Assembly (NCBI GenBank): GCA_005954745.1
Contig: CP040678.1
Coordinates: 1,984,001-2,048,000, forward strand
Length of the DNA: 64,000 nt
Source: Halostella pelagica
GTDB lineage: Archaea; Halobacteriota; Halobacteria; Halobacteriales; Natronoarchaeaceae
Direction of reading: 5' to 3'
The notes beneath the pieces were generated by a model that was not told the DNA's origin, did not search any database, and saw only the letters and a list, made by a program, of their open reading frames with translations. The stretch's first letter is position 1; every line of letters starts with the position of its first letter. Below, in pieces: positions 51,857 through 60,880 of the stretch. The position numbers and the translations under genes are program-made.

Positions 51857-53803
51857 GTGGGGCTCGACGTTCCGGAACTCGCCGACAGGGAGTACGAGGA
51901 GATACTGGAAGAGGCTCAGAAACTGATCCCCGCGTACTCTGACGAGTGGACCGACTTCAACCCGCACGACCCGGGGATAACGATCTTAGAGGTGTTAGCA
52001 TGGCTGACAGAGACGTACGTCTACCAGCTCGATAGAGTCACAGACGAACATCGCGAGAAGTACCTCCGGCTGATGGGCGAAAAACCGCGTCCACCCGGTC
52101 AGGCGACGACGCGGGTGGCGTTTACCCCGCAGGGCGATACTGCGGGCTGTCGCGTTCCGGCCGGAACCAAGCTTACGGTGACCGATACCACGGGGGAAAC
52201 GTGCCGCTTCGAAACTGACCACGACACCGCTCTCACGGCAGCGGCTATCCGACGCGTCGTAACCGTCGGGGAAGCGGGACAGACCGACAACTCGCACGCG
52301 AACCGGACCGACGGGATGTACTACCGCGCGTTCGGCGACGACCCGTCGGTCCGCGATACGCTGTATCTGGGGTTTGACGCCGATCCGTTCGGGGCTTCGG
52401 ACAGACTCACGCTGATGATCGATTACCACGACGAAGATATACCCGACCCGGCTCCGTCTCGAACTGGCGACCCGTCGTTCGACCCGTCTGTCGAACTTGC
52501 GTGGGAACACCGGCGGAAGCGCGACGGGGCGTGGGTGTGTCTCGACGTCCGTGGTGACGGTACGAACGCGTTTTACGAAGGCGGGCATATCGAACTGAGC
52601 CGTCCGGACGACAGGGAGCAGACGCGAGGAACCGAACTTCCGGTCGACGACGCGGCGTCGGAACACCACTGGATCCGCTGTCGACTAGTGAGGCCCGGCT
52701 ACGAGATCCCGCCACAGATCGACGCTATCGAGACGAACGTCGCGTCCGCGAGCCACCGTGCGTCAGTCAGCGGTGAACGGTTAGAGCAGGTCGGGACGCT
52801 CGACGAACCGACGGCGTTGGACGGACAGACGTTCGCCTTCGAGCACTCTCCTATCCTTTCAGCGCGGGTGACAGTCGACGGCGAGCGGTGGACGGAGGTC
52901 CCCGACTTCGACGCATCGGGGCCCGACGACGAGCAGTACGTCCTCGACCGCGACGACGGCAGCGTTCTGTTCGGCGACGGGATCAACGGCAAGGTGCCGC
53001 CGTCTGATGCGACCGTCGTCGCCGATTACGTGTACGGCGGCGGCGACGAAGGCAACGTCCCGCAGTCCGCACAGTGGCGGTTTACAGATGGGACGACCTC
53101 GCTCGACGGAGCGGGGACGCTTGACGACATCACGGTGTCGCCGACCCGGCCCGCAACCGGGGGGACGGACGGCGAGTCGGTCGAGGCAGCGCTCAAGCGC
53201 GTCAGACGGGACCTTCGGACGCCACATCGTGCAGTCACCACGAACGACTATCGCGCCATCGCGTCGCGAACGCCGGGGGTTCGCGTCGATCGGACGAACG
53301 TCGTCGTGGCCGACGAGCAGATCACCGTGGTCGCCGTCCCGTACGCGCCTCCGGACGTGCCGAAACCCGAACCCAGTGAGGGGTTTTTGCGAGCAGTCAA
53401 ACGGTATCTGGACGAACGAAAAGTACTGGCTGATCGCGTTCGCGTGATAGCACCCCGGTACGTCGGACTCGAAGTGACCGTCACGGGCCGAACTCGGTCA
53501 CAGTACACCGACGATGGACACGAGGCGGCGGTCCGCGCTGCCGTCGAGGAGTACGTCCATCCGCTCAACGGCTTCGACGGCAACGGGTGGCCGTTCGGCC
53601 GACCCCTTTTCGATGCCGAACTGCGCGATCAGATCGCCGGCCACGACGTGATCGACCGGGTGAGCGACATCGATATCTCCGCGCACGGTGGGGCGGTGAT
53701 CGACGACGGCGTCGTTCGGATCGACGAGATGTCGCTGTTTTACGTCGAGGAAGTGATCACGGACCTCGCTGAGATGGCCACCCCGAGTGGCGGAGGTGTG
53801 TAA
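51857..53803 (+). CDS. Second baseplate J-like protein (Pvc12-like)
   Basis: The 648-aa protein begins with ADREYEEILEEAQKLIPAYS and DFNPHDPGITILEVLAWLTE, the standard start of eCIS baseplate J proteins. It has LDRDDGSVLFGDGINGKVP at ~375-393, TPHRAVTTNDYRAIASRTPG, and ends with GWPFGRPLFDAELRDQI and a short helix. Together with the larger upstream paralog it would build the heterodimeric wedge. GTG 51857 has GGAGGG 9 nt upstream. A 62-nt gap separates it from the preceding gene. Confidence 0.88.
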   Translation: MGLDVPELADREYEEILEEAQKLIPAYSDEWTDFNPHDPGITILEVLAWLTETYVYQLDRVTDEHREKYLRLMGEKPRPPGQATTRVAFTPQGDTAGCRVPAGTKLTVTDTTGETCRFETDHDTALTAAAIRRVVTVGEAGQTDNSHANRTDGMYYRAFGDDPSVRDTLYLGFDADPFGASDRLTLMIDYHDEDIPDPAPSRTGDPSFDPSVELAWEHRRKRDGAWVCLDVRGDGTNAFYEGGHIELSRPDDREQTRGTELPVDDAASEHHWIRCRLVRPGYEIPPQIDAIETNVASASHRASVSGERLEQVGTLDEPTALDGQTFAFEHSPILSARVTVDGERWTEVPDFDASGPDDEQYVLDRDDGSVLFGDGINGKVPPSDATVVADYVYGGGDEGNVPQSAQWRFTDGTTSLDGAGTLDDITVSPTRPATGGTDGESVEAALKRVRRDLRTPHRAVTTNDYRAIASRTPGVRVDRTNVVVADEQITVVAVPYAPPDVPKPEPSEGFLRAVKRYLDERKVLADRVRVIAPRYVGLEVTVTGRTRSQYTDDGHEAAVRAAVEEYVHPLNGFDGNGWPFGRPLFDAELRDQIAGHDVIDRVSDIDISAHGGAVIDDGVVRIDEMSLFYVEEVITDLAEMATPSGGGV

Positions 53804-53805
53804 TC

Positions 53806-56001
53806 GTGGATTTCTCGTACGCCACGACAGCGAGCGAGACGGACTGGAACGAGTGGAACGGTCGCAACGTCGACGTTCGAGACGGCGGAATAACCCTCGA
53901 AACGGCGACCGCGATCCGGCAGTCAGACCTGGAAACGCGGGCCATCGACCACGCCGTCGATCCGAGCGGGGTGCTCTACACTGTCCGGCCGTCAGGCGGG
54001 CTCTATCGCTACGATCCGGATACAGAACTCGAACAGCAGTTGTTGGACCGGACTGAAGCGACGCTCACCGACCCGGTCGCGGTCTGTGCTACGGCGGACC
54101 GCGTCTTCGTCATCGATGCGATCGACGGCCGTATCGCCGTCCTTTCACCGCGATTACAGCGCCTTATCGGAACACTGGAGACGCCGGCGTCCGAGCCCGC
54201 GGGGTTAGCGCACTCTGACGGGACGATCTACGTTCTCGACGAGAGGGAAGGGATCGTGACGGTCGAACGCGGTAAGACGACCGACTCGACGACTGGGTGG
54301 GATCTCGGAACCCCGACTGACATCGCGGCCGATGACGGCCAACTATACCTCTTAGATCCCCTGAACGGTGTTTCTACCGTCCGAGCTTTCCGTGGGGGTG
54401 AGGAGGTCGAGAGCGCGTCGGTGCCGGGGGCGACGTTCGAAACCGAAGACGGCCCCGTTTCGCCTGTTGCTCTCTCTGTCACCGCCGGCCGCCTCTTCGT
54501 TACTGGAGCAGTAGCCGGAGAAACGGAGAGCGCGCTGTACGAGTGGGATCCTGACTCTGAATCGTTTTCCGAACGCCACCGCTTCGACGACTCCTGTGTC
54601 GAACTCGACGGCCGGTTCGTCGAAAATACCGAGCAGTACGAGTTCTATGGACTGCTTGGCGACGACCAGAACTGTCACGCGCTTACTGAAACCTCGTTGA
54701 ACAAGCGACATCCGAGACGGGACCGGTACGTCGGGACGGCGTTCCAGCGATTCGACTCCGGTGCGCAGGGGAACGAATGGCATCGGTTGTCGCTGGGGAT
54801 CGGCCGGTCGTCAGCCAGTACTCAGGTCCGCGTTCGATATTTCGCGACGGACTCACCCGCGCTCGTCGAGTTAGACGCTGCCGAGATCACTCGGCTTGCG
54901 CCGAAGACGGTCGACATGCTTCGAGACGACGGGATCACCAGCGTCTGGGAACTCATCAACTGCGACCCTGATCGGGTCGCTTCGCGTCACGAGGACGTCT
55001 TCCCGAGGAACGTCCGCTACTGGCAGGGTGTCGCGCTGAGCAACCTGTCGGAACACGCGGAAGGCAACTGGACGACTGTGGACTCACTCAACCCGACCGA
55101 TGTCCTGTTCGAAGACGGAAACGGGCGATATCTGTTCGTCAATCTGGAACTCGTTGGAACTCCGGAATCAGCTCCGCGGGTCGACTCCGTACGGGCATTC
55201 TGTCCCCGACAGACGTATCTTCGGTATCTCCCGGAGCTGTATCAGGACGACGACCAGTCTACGGAGTTTCTCGAACGGTTCCTGTCCGTGTTCGAACGGA
55301 TATTCGTTGACATCGAGGAGGAGATAGACGGGATCGGACAGTATTTCGATCCGCAGGGTGTTCCGAGCGAATCGCTGGCCTGGCTGGAACGGTGGTTAGC
55401 TGTCGACTCACGGGTCGACTGGCCGGAGTCCGCACGCCGAGAACTGCTCGCCAGGGCTCCCGAACTGTACAAGCAGCGAGGAACGAAACGAGGCCTCCGC
55501 GAGTTAGTCGAACTGTATCTCAGATACGCGACACCTGTGGGTCAGTCTACGGGCCTGGACCGAGCCGACGGAACTGACCCCGATTCTCCCGCTGCCGGCA
55601 CTGCCGATACTGCGGATTCCGCGTCCATGACACATGATACGCCGGCTTGCGGGAGCGCCGACACGCCCTCCGGCCACCGATTGTACTTCCTCGACCACAG
55701 CAGCCTTGAGAGTATCGAGCGCGAGGCAGCGTGGTCTCAGTACGCTTCGGAACTCCCCGACCGACCCGGGTTTGCGCTCTTTTGCGGCCCGCTCCGAAGC
55801 GACGACGAACGCGCCGCCGTGGAAGCGCTCGCGAGTTCTCAGAAGCCAGCCCACGTCGGATCAGCCGTCGTCTTTCTGGAAAACGAGTGCACACTCGGAT
55901 CCGGCACGTTCCTCGGGATCAACAGCAAGTTAACGTCCCGCGAGTTCTCGCTCGGCGAGGCGGCGCTCGGCGGCGAAACGGTGTTAGAACCCAGGAACTG
56001 A
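53806..56001 (+). CDS. gpI-like tail protein with N-terminal propeller-like domain and HhH
   Basis: The 731-residue product has three parts. The N-terminal ~340 residues form repeating strands typical of a beta-propeller (AIDHAVDPSGVLYTVRPSGG, DPVAVCATADRVFVIDAIDG, EPAGLAHSDGTIYVLD; each in part). A helix-hairpin-helix-like block follows at ~356-400 (ITRLAPKTVDMLRDDGITS). The phage tail protein I domain lies at ~470-590 (YLPELYQDDDQSTEFLERFL, GTKRGLRELVELYLRYATP). The tail (~625-731) contains a second strand-rich segment. gpI-like proteins sit at the baseplate rim and attach fibres. It is the last gene of the injection cluster. GTG 53806 has GGAGGTG at 53792-53798. Confidence 0.8.
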   Translation: MDFSYATTASETDWNEWNGRNVDVRDGGITLETATAIRQSDLETRAIDHAVDPSGVLYTVRPSGGLYRYDPDTELEQQLLDRTEATLTDPVAVCATADRVFVIDAIDGRIAVLSPRLQRLIGTLETPASEPAGLAHSDGTIYVLDEREGIVTVERGKTTDSTTGWDLGTPTDIAADDGQLYLLDPLNGVSTVRAFRGGEEVESASVPGATFETEDGPVSPVALSVTAGRLFVTGAVAGETESALYEWDPDSESFSERHRFDDSCVELDGRFVENTEQYEFYGLLGDDQNCHALTETSLNKRHPRRDRYVGTAFQRFDSGAQGNEWHRLSLGIGRSSASTQVRVRYFATDSPALVELDAAEITRLAPKTVDMLRDDGITSVWELINCDPDRVASRHEDVFPRNVRYWQGVALSNLSEHAEGNWTTVDSLNPTDVLFEDGNGRYLFVNLELVGTPESAPRVDSVRAFCPRQTYLRYLPELYQDDDQSTEFLERFLSVFERIFVDIEEEIDGIGQYFDPQGVPSESLAWLERWLAVDSRVDWPESARRELLARAPELYKQRGTKRGLRELVELYLRYATPVGQSTGLDRADGTDPDSPAAGTADTADSASMTHDTPACGSADTPSGHRLYFLDHSSLESIEREAAWSQYASELPDRPGFALFCGPLRSDDERAAVEALASSQKPAHVGSAVVFLENECTLGSGTFLGINSKLTSREFSLGEAALGGETVLEPRN

Positions 56002-56084
56002 CGGCGGTGGTCGCTTCGAGATCAGGTGTCGAACGCACATATGTTCGTGCGTGTCACGCGGAGCAGGCGTAAGACGGCGAACCA

Positions 56085-57866
56085 TCAGTCCGCGTCAGTT
56101 ACGGTGACTGAGTTCCGGTCCACGTGGAGGTACGTAACCCACGGTGCGTCGTCCGCGAGGCCGGAGTCAGTCGTCGCTGCAAGCGCCTGGTCGTAATGGA
56201 CGGCTCCCTTGGTTCCGAGCGTGGTCGTTCCGGAGACCACGGCCCCGTACACGTCCGCCTGTTTGACGTAACTGTACCCCGACCCGTTCCGCGTCGGCGC
56301 GTACATCACGCCGGTGAAGGTAGCGCGTGTCGTTGAACTGCCTCCGCCAGCGATAGTCGCGTTGAAGTCCTCGGTGCCGAACGTCCAGAACTGCGAGGAC
56401 CGGTCACCCGGGACTGTGACGTGGGATTTCTTGCCGACGTGGACGTTGACCTGTCGCTGGCCGAGTCCCGTCGGGGAGACGGTGACATCGCGTTCGCTCG
56501 CAACGTACAACCGGACGCTGTTGTTCCCTCTGACGGTGATGTTCGACCCCTGCGCTCCGCCGAGGCGGACGTAGTCCCGGACGCCGACGACGATGTCCCC
56601 GTCTGTCGTGTCGAGAACCAGTTCCTCGTTGTCGAGATCGATCGCTTCGACGGAGTACTGACCGGCGGTGATCGTCGTCGTCGAACCGGAAGTGGACAGC
56701 GAACTTCCGGAGATAGCGGACGCGTCCGCGTTGTCGTTTTCGTCTGCGAGGCGCGCGACCTGTCGCTCGACGATAGAGCTGAACGGGGTCGCTGTCTCGA
56801 TGCCGTCTATCCGCTCGGAGTCGTCGTAGTCCGCGCCGTTCCGTTCGAAGCTATCGGTCCAGTGAACGGTCCCGTCGATCTCCGTCGAGCCGCTGAGTTC
56901 GACCGACTCTCCGGAGTAGAGGTCTCCCCGTACCGTAGCGTCACCACCGGACGAGACGTTTCCAGCGACCCTGACGGACCCGTGTCCCGTCGCATCGTCC
57001 TCGGAGTACGCCGCCTCTGAGGAATCGTAACTGTCCGTGTACGCGCCGGTGCCAGTCAGACGTAACTCTCCGGTCGGGGCCGTCCCCGTGAGACCGCTCC
57101 GGATCTCAAGTTGCGGTGACCCGGTAACGAACTGGACCGTCACGGCCTGTGCGGAGTGGTTGACGGAGACCCTTCCCGGCGTTCTCGCCCGGAAGTACGC
57201 GGCCCACGCGGTGTAGTACTCACTTTCGACCGTGATCGTGAGCGCCTGTGGGCTCTCGATCGGATTGGCGACGGCGTCTGTAGTAGTTCCAATCGAGCGG
57301 TTCGCCGACCGGATCCGCAGTCGCTGGTCGAGCGAAGGGTCACCCTCGACGGTGAGGTACTCGACCAGAAGCGTTCCGTCCCGATACTCGATTTCCGGCG
57401 TCGACACCATCGTCGTCCCTCCGGACGAGTGTCTGAACACAGCGCCTCCCTGGGTCGCGATCCGCGTCTCTCCGGCGACGTACGCGACTTCTCCCAACGA
57501 CTCGTTCGCAACCACGACCGACTGACCCGAAGCGAAGTCGACGCTCCGGACTGTGATCCGTCCCCTGTCATCGTTGACGGAGAGTTTCCCGTTCCCGTGA
57601 TCGAAGGTTAGACGCTCCGTCGCCGCGGACTGGCGGCCCACGCGCTCGGCCGTCGCGTCCAGTTCGACCATCCCCGTTTGTGCGGCGCGGATCTCCGCGT
57701 TCCGCCTGGATTCATCGAGTACCGGGACGCCAACCGCAACGACGAGAGTTAGCCCGGCGACCACGAGTCCGACGAGCAACACGACCCCGATCACTTCTGA
57801 TGCGCCCCGGTTCGACCGGTGGGCTGATCCGCTCTTCAGTCGTTTCCGCTCGCTCTCTCCCCCCAT
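56085..57866 (-). CDS. Secreted pilin-like (type IV pilin N-terminus) beta-rich protein
   Basis: The 593-aa product has a basic N-terminus, then RGASEVIGVVLLVGLVVAGL, the class III signal/pilin hydrophobic helix used by archaeal pilins and related exported proteins. The remainder is a long strand-rich extracellular part with many Ser/Thr/Asp and repeated short motifs (NVSSGGDATVRGDLYSGES, NITVRGNNSVRLYVASE). It resembles haloarchaeal DUF7289-type proteins but the family name is uncertain. It is convergent with the gpI-like gene, 83 nt away, and has no clear link to the injection system. Confidence 0.65.
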   Translation of the reverse strand: MGGESERKRLKSGSAHRSNRGASEVIGVVLLVGLVVAGLTLVVAVGVPVLDESRRNAEIRAAQTGMVELDATAERVGRQSAATERLTFDHGNGKLSVNDDRGRITVRSVDFASGQSVVVANESLGEVAYVAGETRIATQGGAVFRHSSGGTTMVSTPEIEYRDGTLLVEYLTVEGDPSLDQRLRIRSANRSIGTTTDAVANPIESPQALTITVESEYYTAWAAYFRARTPGRVSVNHSAQAVTVQFVTGSPQLEIRSGLTGTAPTGELRLTGTGAYTDSYDSSEAAYSEDDATGHGSVRVAGNVSSGGDATVRGDLYSGESVELSGSTEIDGTVHWTDSFERNGADYDDSERIDGIETATPFSSIVERQVARLADENDNADASAISGSSLSTSGSTTTITAGQYSVEAIDLDNEELVLDTTDGDIVVGVRDYVRLGGAQGSNITVRGNNSVRLYVASERDVTVSPTGLGQRQVNVHVGKKSHVTVPGDRSSQFWTFGTEDFNATIAGGGSSTTRATFTGVMYAPTRNGSGYSYVKQADVYGAVVSGTTTLGTKGAVHYDQALAATTDSGLADDAPWVTYLHVDRNSVTVTDAD

Positions 57867-58356
57867 GAATTGCAGTTAGATTACTGACCTGTAACCAAAG
57901 TTAGAAGCGCTGTAATCGTAGAATAGGCCGACTAATTACGCCGTTTAGTACAGTATATCAACGGTATCTCGTTACGTGATGCCTTCGAAACGCCACCGCA
58001 TTCGGTGCGAGAACGGGACGATCCCTCTTTTTGTGGCCCCGTGGGGGTGTGTCCACTCGGTGAACCTGAATGTCGTCAAGGATCCTTGGGGAGAGACCGG
58101 CGTCAAGTGCGGTAGAACGAGACAAGCGATTCAGTATCGCTCCGCTCTCAACGCGGTCGAGTGTCCCAGTATGGGGGGTCGAGCGACACGTCGTCTTCGT
58201 TGGAACTCCGTTTGACGCCGACGACAGTCCATCGGTGTCGTGACACGTGCGAGCGTCGGATGAGTGAGTGTGACTAGAGTGTCACAACTCGCGACTTTAA
58301 CACCCATACGATGCGGGGTAGGGGGACATGCGTCTAGAGGGCGATCAGAGAGTAGT
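57867..58356. other. Intergenic stretch of ~490 nt, no supported gene
   Basis: A frame at 57976-58215 is open but has no domain, and its residue composition (Arg, Cys and Trp rich) is unlike haloarchaeal proteins. TATA-like patches occur near 57950 and 58295. No repeat or RNA gene is recognised. Confidence 0.4.
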
Positions 58357-58512
58357 GTGTCTCGATTCACGTTCGACTGTCCGGAGTGTAGCGCTGAGGT
58401 AGACGTCGATGACGACATTCGTGCGGAGATTCTGGACAACGGTTGCGTGCTATGTCGGGCACAGGTCGGCCCCAGTGCGTTCTCGCGGATCGGTTCCAAT
58501 ACGATGCAGTAA
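58357..58512 (+). CDS. Tiny zinc-ribbon protein
   Basis: The 51-aa product reads FTFDCPECSAEVDVDDD, then LDNGCVLCRAQVGPSAF. It is a C-x2-C...C-x2-C ribbon of a type common as free-standing small proteins in haloarchaea (DUF7560-like). It probably binds one zinc ion; the partner is unknown. GTG 58357 is chosen because the codons upstream of it lack any coding character, although no strong ribosome site is visible. A hairpin (CCTCCACT and its complement, 58517-58542) follows the stop. Confidence 0.6.
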   Translation: MSRFTFDCPECSAEVDVDDDIRAEILDNGCVLCRAQVGPSAFSRIGSNTMQ

Positions 58513-58516
58513 CCGA

Positions 58517-58542
58517 CCTCCACTCCGTGATGGCAGTGGAGG
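58517..58542 (+). terminator. Hairpin after the zinc-ribbon gene
   Basis: An 8-bp perfect stem CCTCCACT/AGTGGAGG with a 10-nt loop starts 5 nt after the stop codon. It lacks a downstream T-tract, so its role as a transcription terminator is uncertain. It may only stabilise the 3' end of the message. Confidence 0.35.
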
Positions 58543-58614
58543 CGACTACAAATCCGCCTGTATATTGTAGCGAACCACGGTTAGCGAAGGGGGAGACGAG
58601 CTGGAGCCATTTCA

Positions 58615-58794
58615 GTGAACAACTCCGTCCGTCGCTCGGTCCCGGACGGCGACGATGGCGAATCGGATCCGTTCTTCGATCCAGTGGCGACGTTGGCCAA
58701 GGACTGTGACCTTACGCTGTCGATGGCGTACAGGAAAGTGGAGAAACTCACGATTTCGGGCTGTTCGCAGCCGTCGAGACGGCAGACGCTGTAG
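58615..58794 (+). pseudogene. Fragment of a winged-helix regulator gene
   Basis: A 59-codon frame from GTG 58615 contains DPVATLAKDCDLTLSMAYRKVEKLTISG, described here in two parts: the first HTH helix (DPVATLAKDCDLTL) and the recognition helix (SMAYRKVEKL). This matches helix-turn-helix regulators of the type CD-[IVL]-x-x-S-T-[AV]-YR-[KR]. After it the frame departs from the expected AGLLEE-type wing. The +1 frame continues as GLFAAVETADAVERANG, suggesting a frameshift. The upstream half of a normal gene is missing. It is convergent with the NarO-like gene. Confidence 0.5.
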
Positions 58795-58817
58795 AGCGAG
58801 CCAACGGTCCGGCAGTC

Positions 58818-59456
58818 CTAGGCTTCGAAGACCGTATCCAGTAGCGTCGTCTGGGCTGCCGCGAGGTGTTCGGCGAACGTCGACCTGTTGATGCCGAGTG
58901 CCTCCGACACCTCGGTCGCGTTCGCACCTTTCGGATGGTCGAAATAGCCCAGATCGTGGGCCGTCGACAGCACCTCCCGTTGTCGGTCCGTGAGATTGTT
59001 CCGGTCGACGAACACGAGGCTCTCGTCCGAATCCGGTCCTTCTGACCGGGTGAGTCGGCGGAGGTTGACACCGTCGAAGTCGGCGCGCAGGTCCGAAACG
59101 ACCGCTCGGAGTTCGTCCAGGTCAGTGACGAAAAAGCCGATGATTAGCGACCCTTTCTCCACCCGGATAGTCTGTATCGGGATGTCGTGGGACTCGACGA
59201 GTTCGCAGACGCACCCCTGCCCGCTGTCACGGGAGAAACGGTAGACGCTGTCGCTGTCGTACGTGAATATCTCGTCCATCGCATCGCCGTCGATCTCGGT
59301 GTCCGCCTCGACGGTAAACTCCTCGGTGACCGCGTCACCGTCCGGCGTAGTGGTTCGTCTGATAGACCGGACCGATGATGTTTCCTGAGAGACAGCCGCG
59401 ATCTGGCACGTAGACGGGTTGTCTATCAGGATCTCTGCCCGGATGCTAACGCCCAT
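58818..59456 (-). CDS. narO: HTH_10 (bacterio-opsin-activator type) regulator, NarO-like
   Basis: The 212-residue regulator has an N-terminal sensor-like half with cysteines at NPSTCQIA and SGQGCVCEL, a strand-rich middle, and a C-terminal HTH_10 domain (NLTDRQREVLSTAHDLGYF, then ATEVSEALGINRSTFAEHL). In Haloferax the homologous NarO is encoded next to nar and induces it at low oxygen. Its Cys-rich N-terminus fits an iron-sulfur or redox sensor. It is divergent from narA, sharing a ~186-nt intergenic region. ATG 59456 starts directly with the conserved MGVSIRAEI. Assignment to NarO is inferred from domain and position. Confidence 0.62.
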   Translation of the reverse strand: MGVSIRAEILIDNPSTCQIAAVSQETSSVRSIRRTTTPDGDAVTEEFTVEADTEIDGDAMDEIFTYDSDSVYRFSRDSGQGCVCELVESHDIPIQTIRVEKGSLIIGFFVTDLDELRAVVSDLRADFDGVNLRRLTRSEGPDSDESLVFVDRNNLTDRQREVLSTAHDLGYFDHPKGANATEVSEALGINRSTFAEHLAAAQTTLLDTVFEA

Positions 59457-59642
59457 ACCGGGGAATAACCGTATCGAAGCGCAAAGTACCTTGCCCACCT
59501 ATTTCTCCCCGGTTTTAAACACCCGCCATCCTGTGGTCGACGTGTTACCGGCCTATGGACGCTACGTGAGATCAGAGAGCATGCTCAGAAATCATAGGTG
59601 GGGAACGAGCGGTCAGTTACAGTACCCGGGAGGTGGCAAACC

Positions 59643-60218
59643 GTGAAGCGAGAAACAGCAGTCATCGTCCTGTTGCTCGTCGCCGTGCTCCTGCCGATGT
59701 GGTACGTCGCGCTACACGGGGAACCACCCAGCGAAGAGGTCGAGATAGACAAGAGCGTCAGCGAGATCCGACCGCTCCAGGAGATCGTCGACACGCCGGA
59801 GAAACTCGCACCGAGTCAGGTCGGCGTGATCGTCTGGGTCGCGCTGTTCGGACTCGTCGCTGCGCTCACCGCGGTCCACCGGTTCATGAACTCGGCGGTG
59901 CGGCCGGACGACGCGAACGACGCTGCGGTCGCCGACGGGGGACAAGTGGGGCTACCCTGGTTCCGCACCGACGACCGCTGGGTCGTCACGTATCACGACG
60001 CCTCGGACGCCATCGAGGGAGTGCTGGCGATGGGTGGGTTGACGATCGTCGCCATCGTCTTCGCTGCGCTGTTTACCGGCGAGTATCTCACGCTCGCACG
60101 GACGCAGTACTTCGGCGTCTATGCGATGGGGATGTTCGTCTCGTTAGCACTGCTTACGGTCGCGTACTACGCCTGGTTCCTCCCGCACGTCGAGGTCGCG
60201 GAACGGAGGGAACACTGA
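59643..60218 (+). CDS. narA: NarA-like membrane-anchored nar operon protein
   Basis: The 191-aa product has an N-terminal TM helix (AVIVLLLVAVLLPMWYVAL), a second near residue 65 and two more near the C-terminus (TIVAIVFAALFTGEYLTLA, GVYAMGMFVSLALLTVAYY; abbreviated). It is the first gene of the Haloferax-type order narA-narB-narC-orf4-narG. The role in the respiratory complex is not established. GTG 59643 has GGGAGGTGG 8 nt upstream. Its stop overlaps narB as TGATG. Confidence 0.75.
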   Translation: MKRETAVIVLLLVAVLLPMWYVALHGEPPSEEVEIDKSVSEIRPLQEIVDTPEKLAPSQVGVIVWVALFGLVAALTAVHRFMNSAVRPDDANDAAVADGGQVGLPWFRTDDRWVVTYHDASDAIEGVLAMGGLTIVAIVFAALFTGEYLTLARTQYFGVYAMGMFVSLALLTVAYYAWFLPHVEVAERREH

Positions 60219-60880
60219 TGGGACACGATACACCGAACTCCGAAGCAGACGACTGTAACGGCCGTTGTACGGACTGTCCGAGCGACGGCGACGAAGGGGG
60301 TCGGCCGAGTATCTTCACCGATACGCGGGTGACGCTGGCTCGCCGCGACTACGCGAAACTGTTCGCCACTGTCGGCGGGCTGACGGCGGTCGGGAGCCTC
60401 GCAGCGCCGCTCGCCGGGCTGACGCGCGTGTTCGACCGGTCGTACACCGGCCCGGTCTACTCGGACGGCATCAACCTCGTCGACGGTGACGGGAACAGAG
60501 TTGGCGAATCGACGCTGTCGGAGGGCGAGAAGCTGACCGTTTTCCCGGAGCCGCGACCGGGGATCGAACGGGCACCGACCCTGCTCGTCCGCCACTCCGA
60601 GGACGCCTACGGCGGCGAAACGAAGATGGAGTTCACCGTTTCAGGCTACGCCGCCTACTCGAAGGTCTGTACGCACGCGGGTTGTATGGTGTCGAACGAG
60701 GAGGGAGAGACGCTCGTCTGTCCCTGTCATTTCGGGAAGTTCGATCCGATGGACGGCGCGTCGGTAGTCGGCGGGCCACCCGAGCGGCCGCTGCCGCAGT
60801 TGCCTATCACGCTCTCCAGTGACGGGAATCTCATCGCCACGGGGGATTTCGAAGGGCCAGTCGGCCCTGGTGGTGACTGA
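60218..60880 (+). CDS. narB: Rieske iron-sulfur protein of the nitrate reductase operon
   Basis: The 220-residue product has the Rieske cluster box CTHAGC at 151-156 and CPCHFGKFD from 168, binding a [2Fe-2S] with two His and two Cys. A Tat-type anchor [20 protein letters not shown] lies at ~41-60. It passes electrons from quinol through cytochrome b to the outward-facing nitrate reductase. An unusual N-terminal Cys triplet (C13, C17, C20; CNGRCTDC) precedes the Tat signal. It overlaps narA and narC at both ends. Confidence 0.9.
   Translation: MGHDTPNSEADDCNGRCTDCPSDGDEGGRPSIFTDTRVTLARRDYAKLFATVGGLTAVGSLAAPLAGLTRVFDRSYTGPVYSDGINLVDGDGNRVGESTLSEGEKLTVFPEPRPGIERAPTLLVRHSEDAYGGETKMEFTVSGYAAYSKVCTHAGCMVSNEEGETLVCPCHFGKFDPMDGASVVGGPPERPLPQLPITLSSDGNLIATGDFEGPVGPGGD

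Noticed and set aside
27030-56001. Intact prophage
   Set aside because: No head, portal, terminase, integrase or replication genes are present, while eCIS-specific AAA+, DUF4255, DUF4157 and PAAR genes are.
57976-58215. A 79-codon frame upstream of the zinc-ribbon gene
   Set aside because: It has no recognisable domain, and its Arg/Trp/Cys-rich composition does not look haloarchaeal.
59457-59642. Exact NarO-type site CGAAC-N4-GTTCG before narA
   Set aside because: I read the interval on both strands and found only single half-site-like pieces, not the paired motif.
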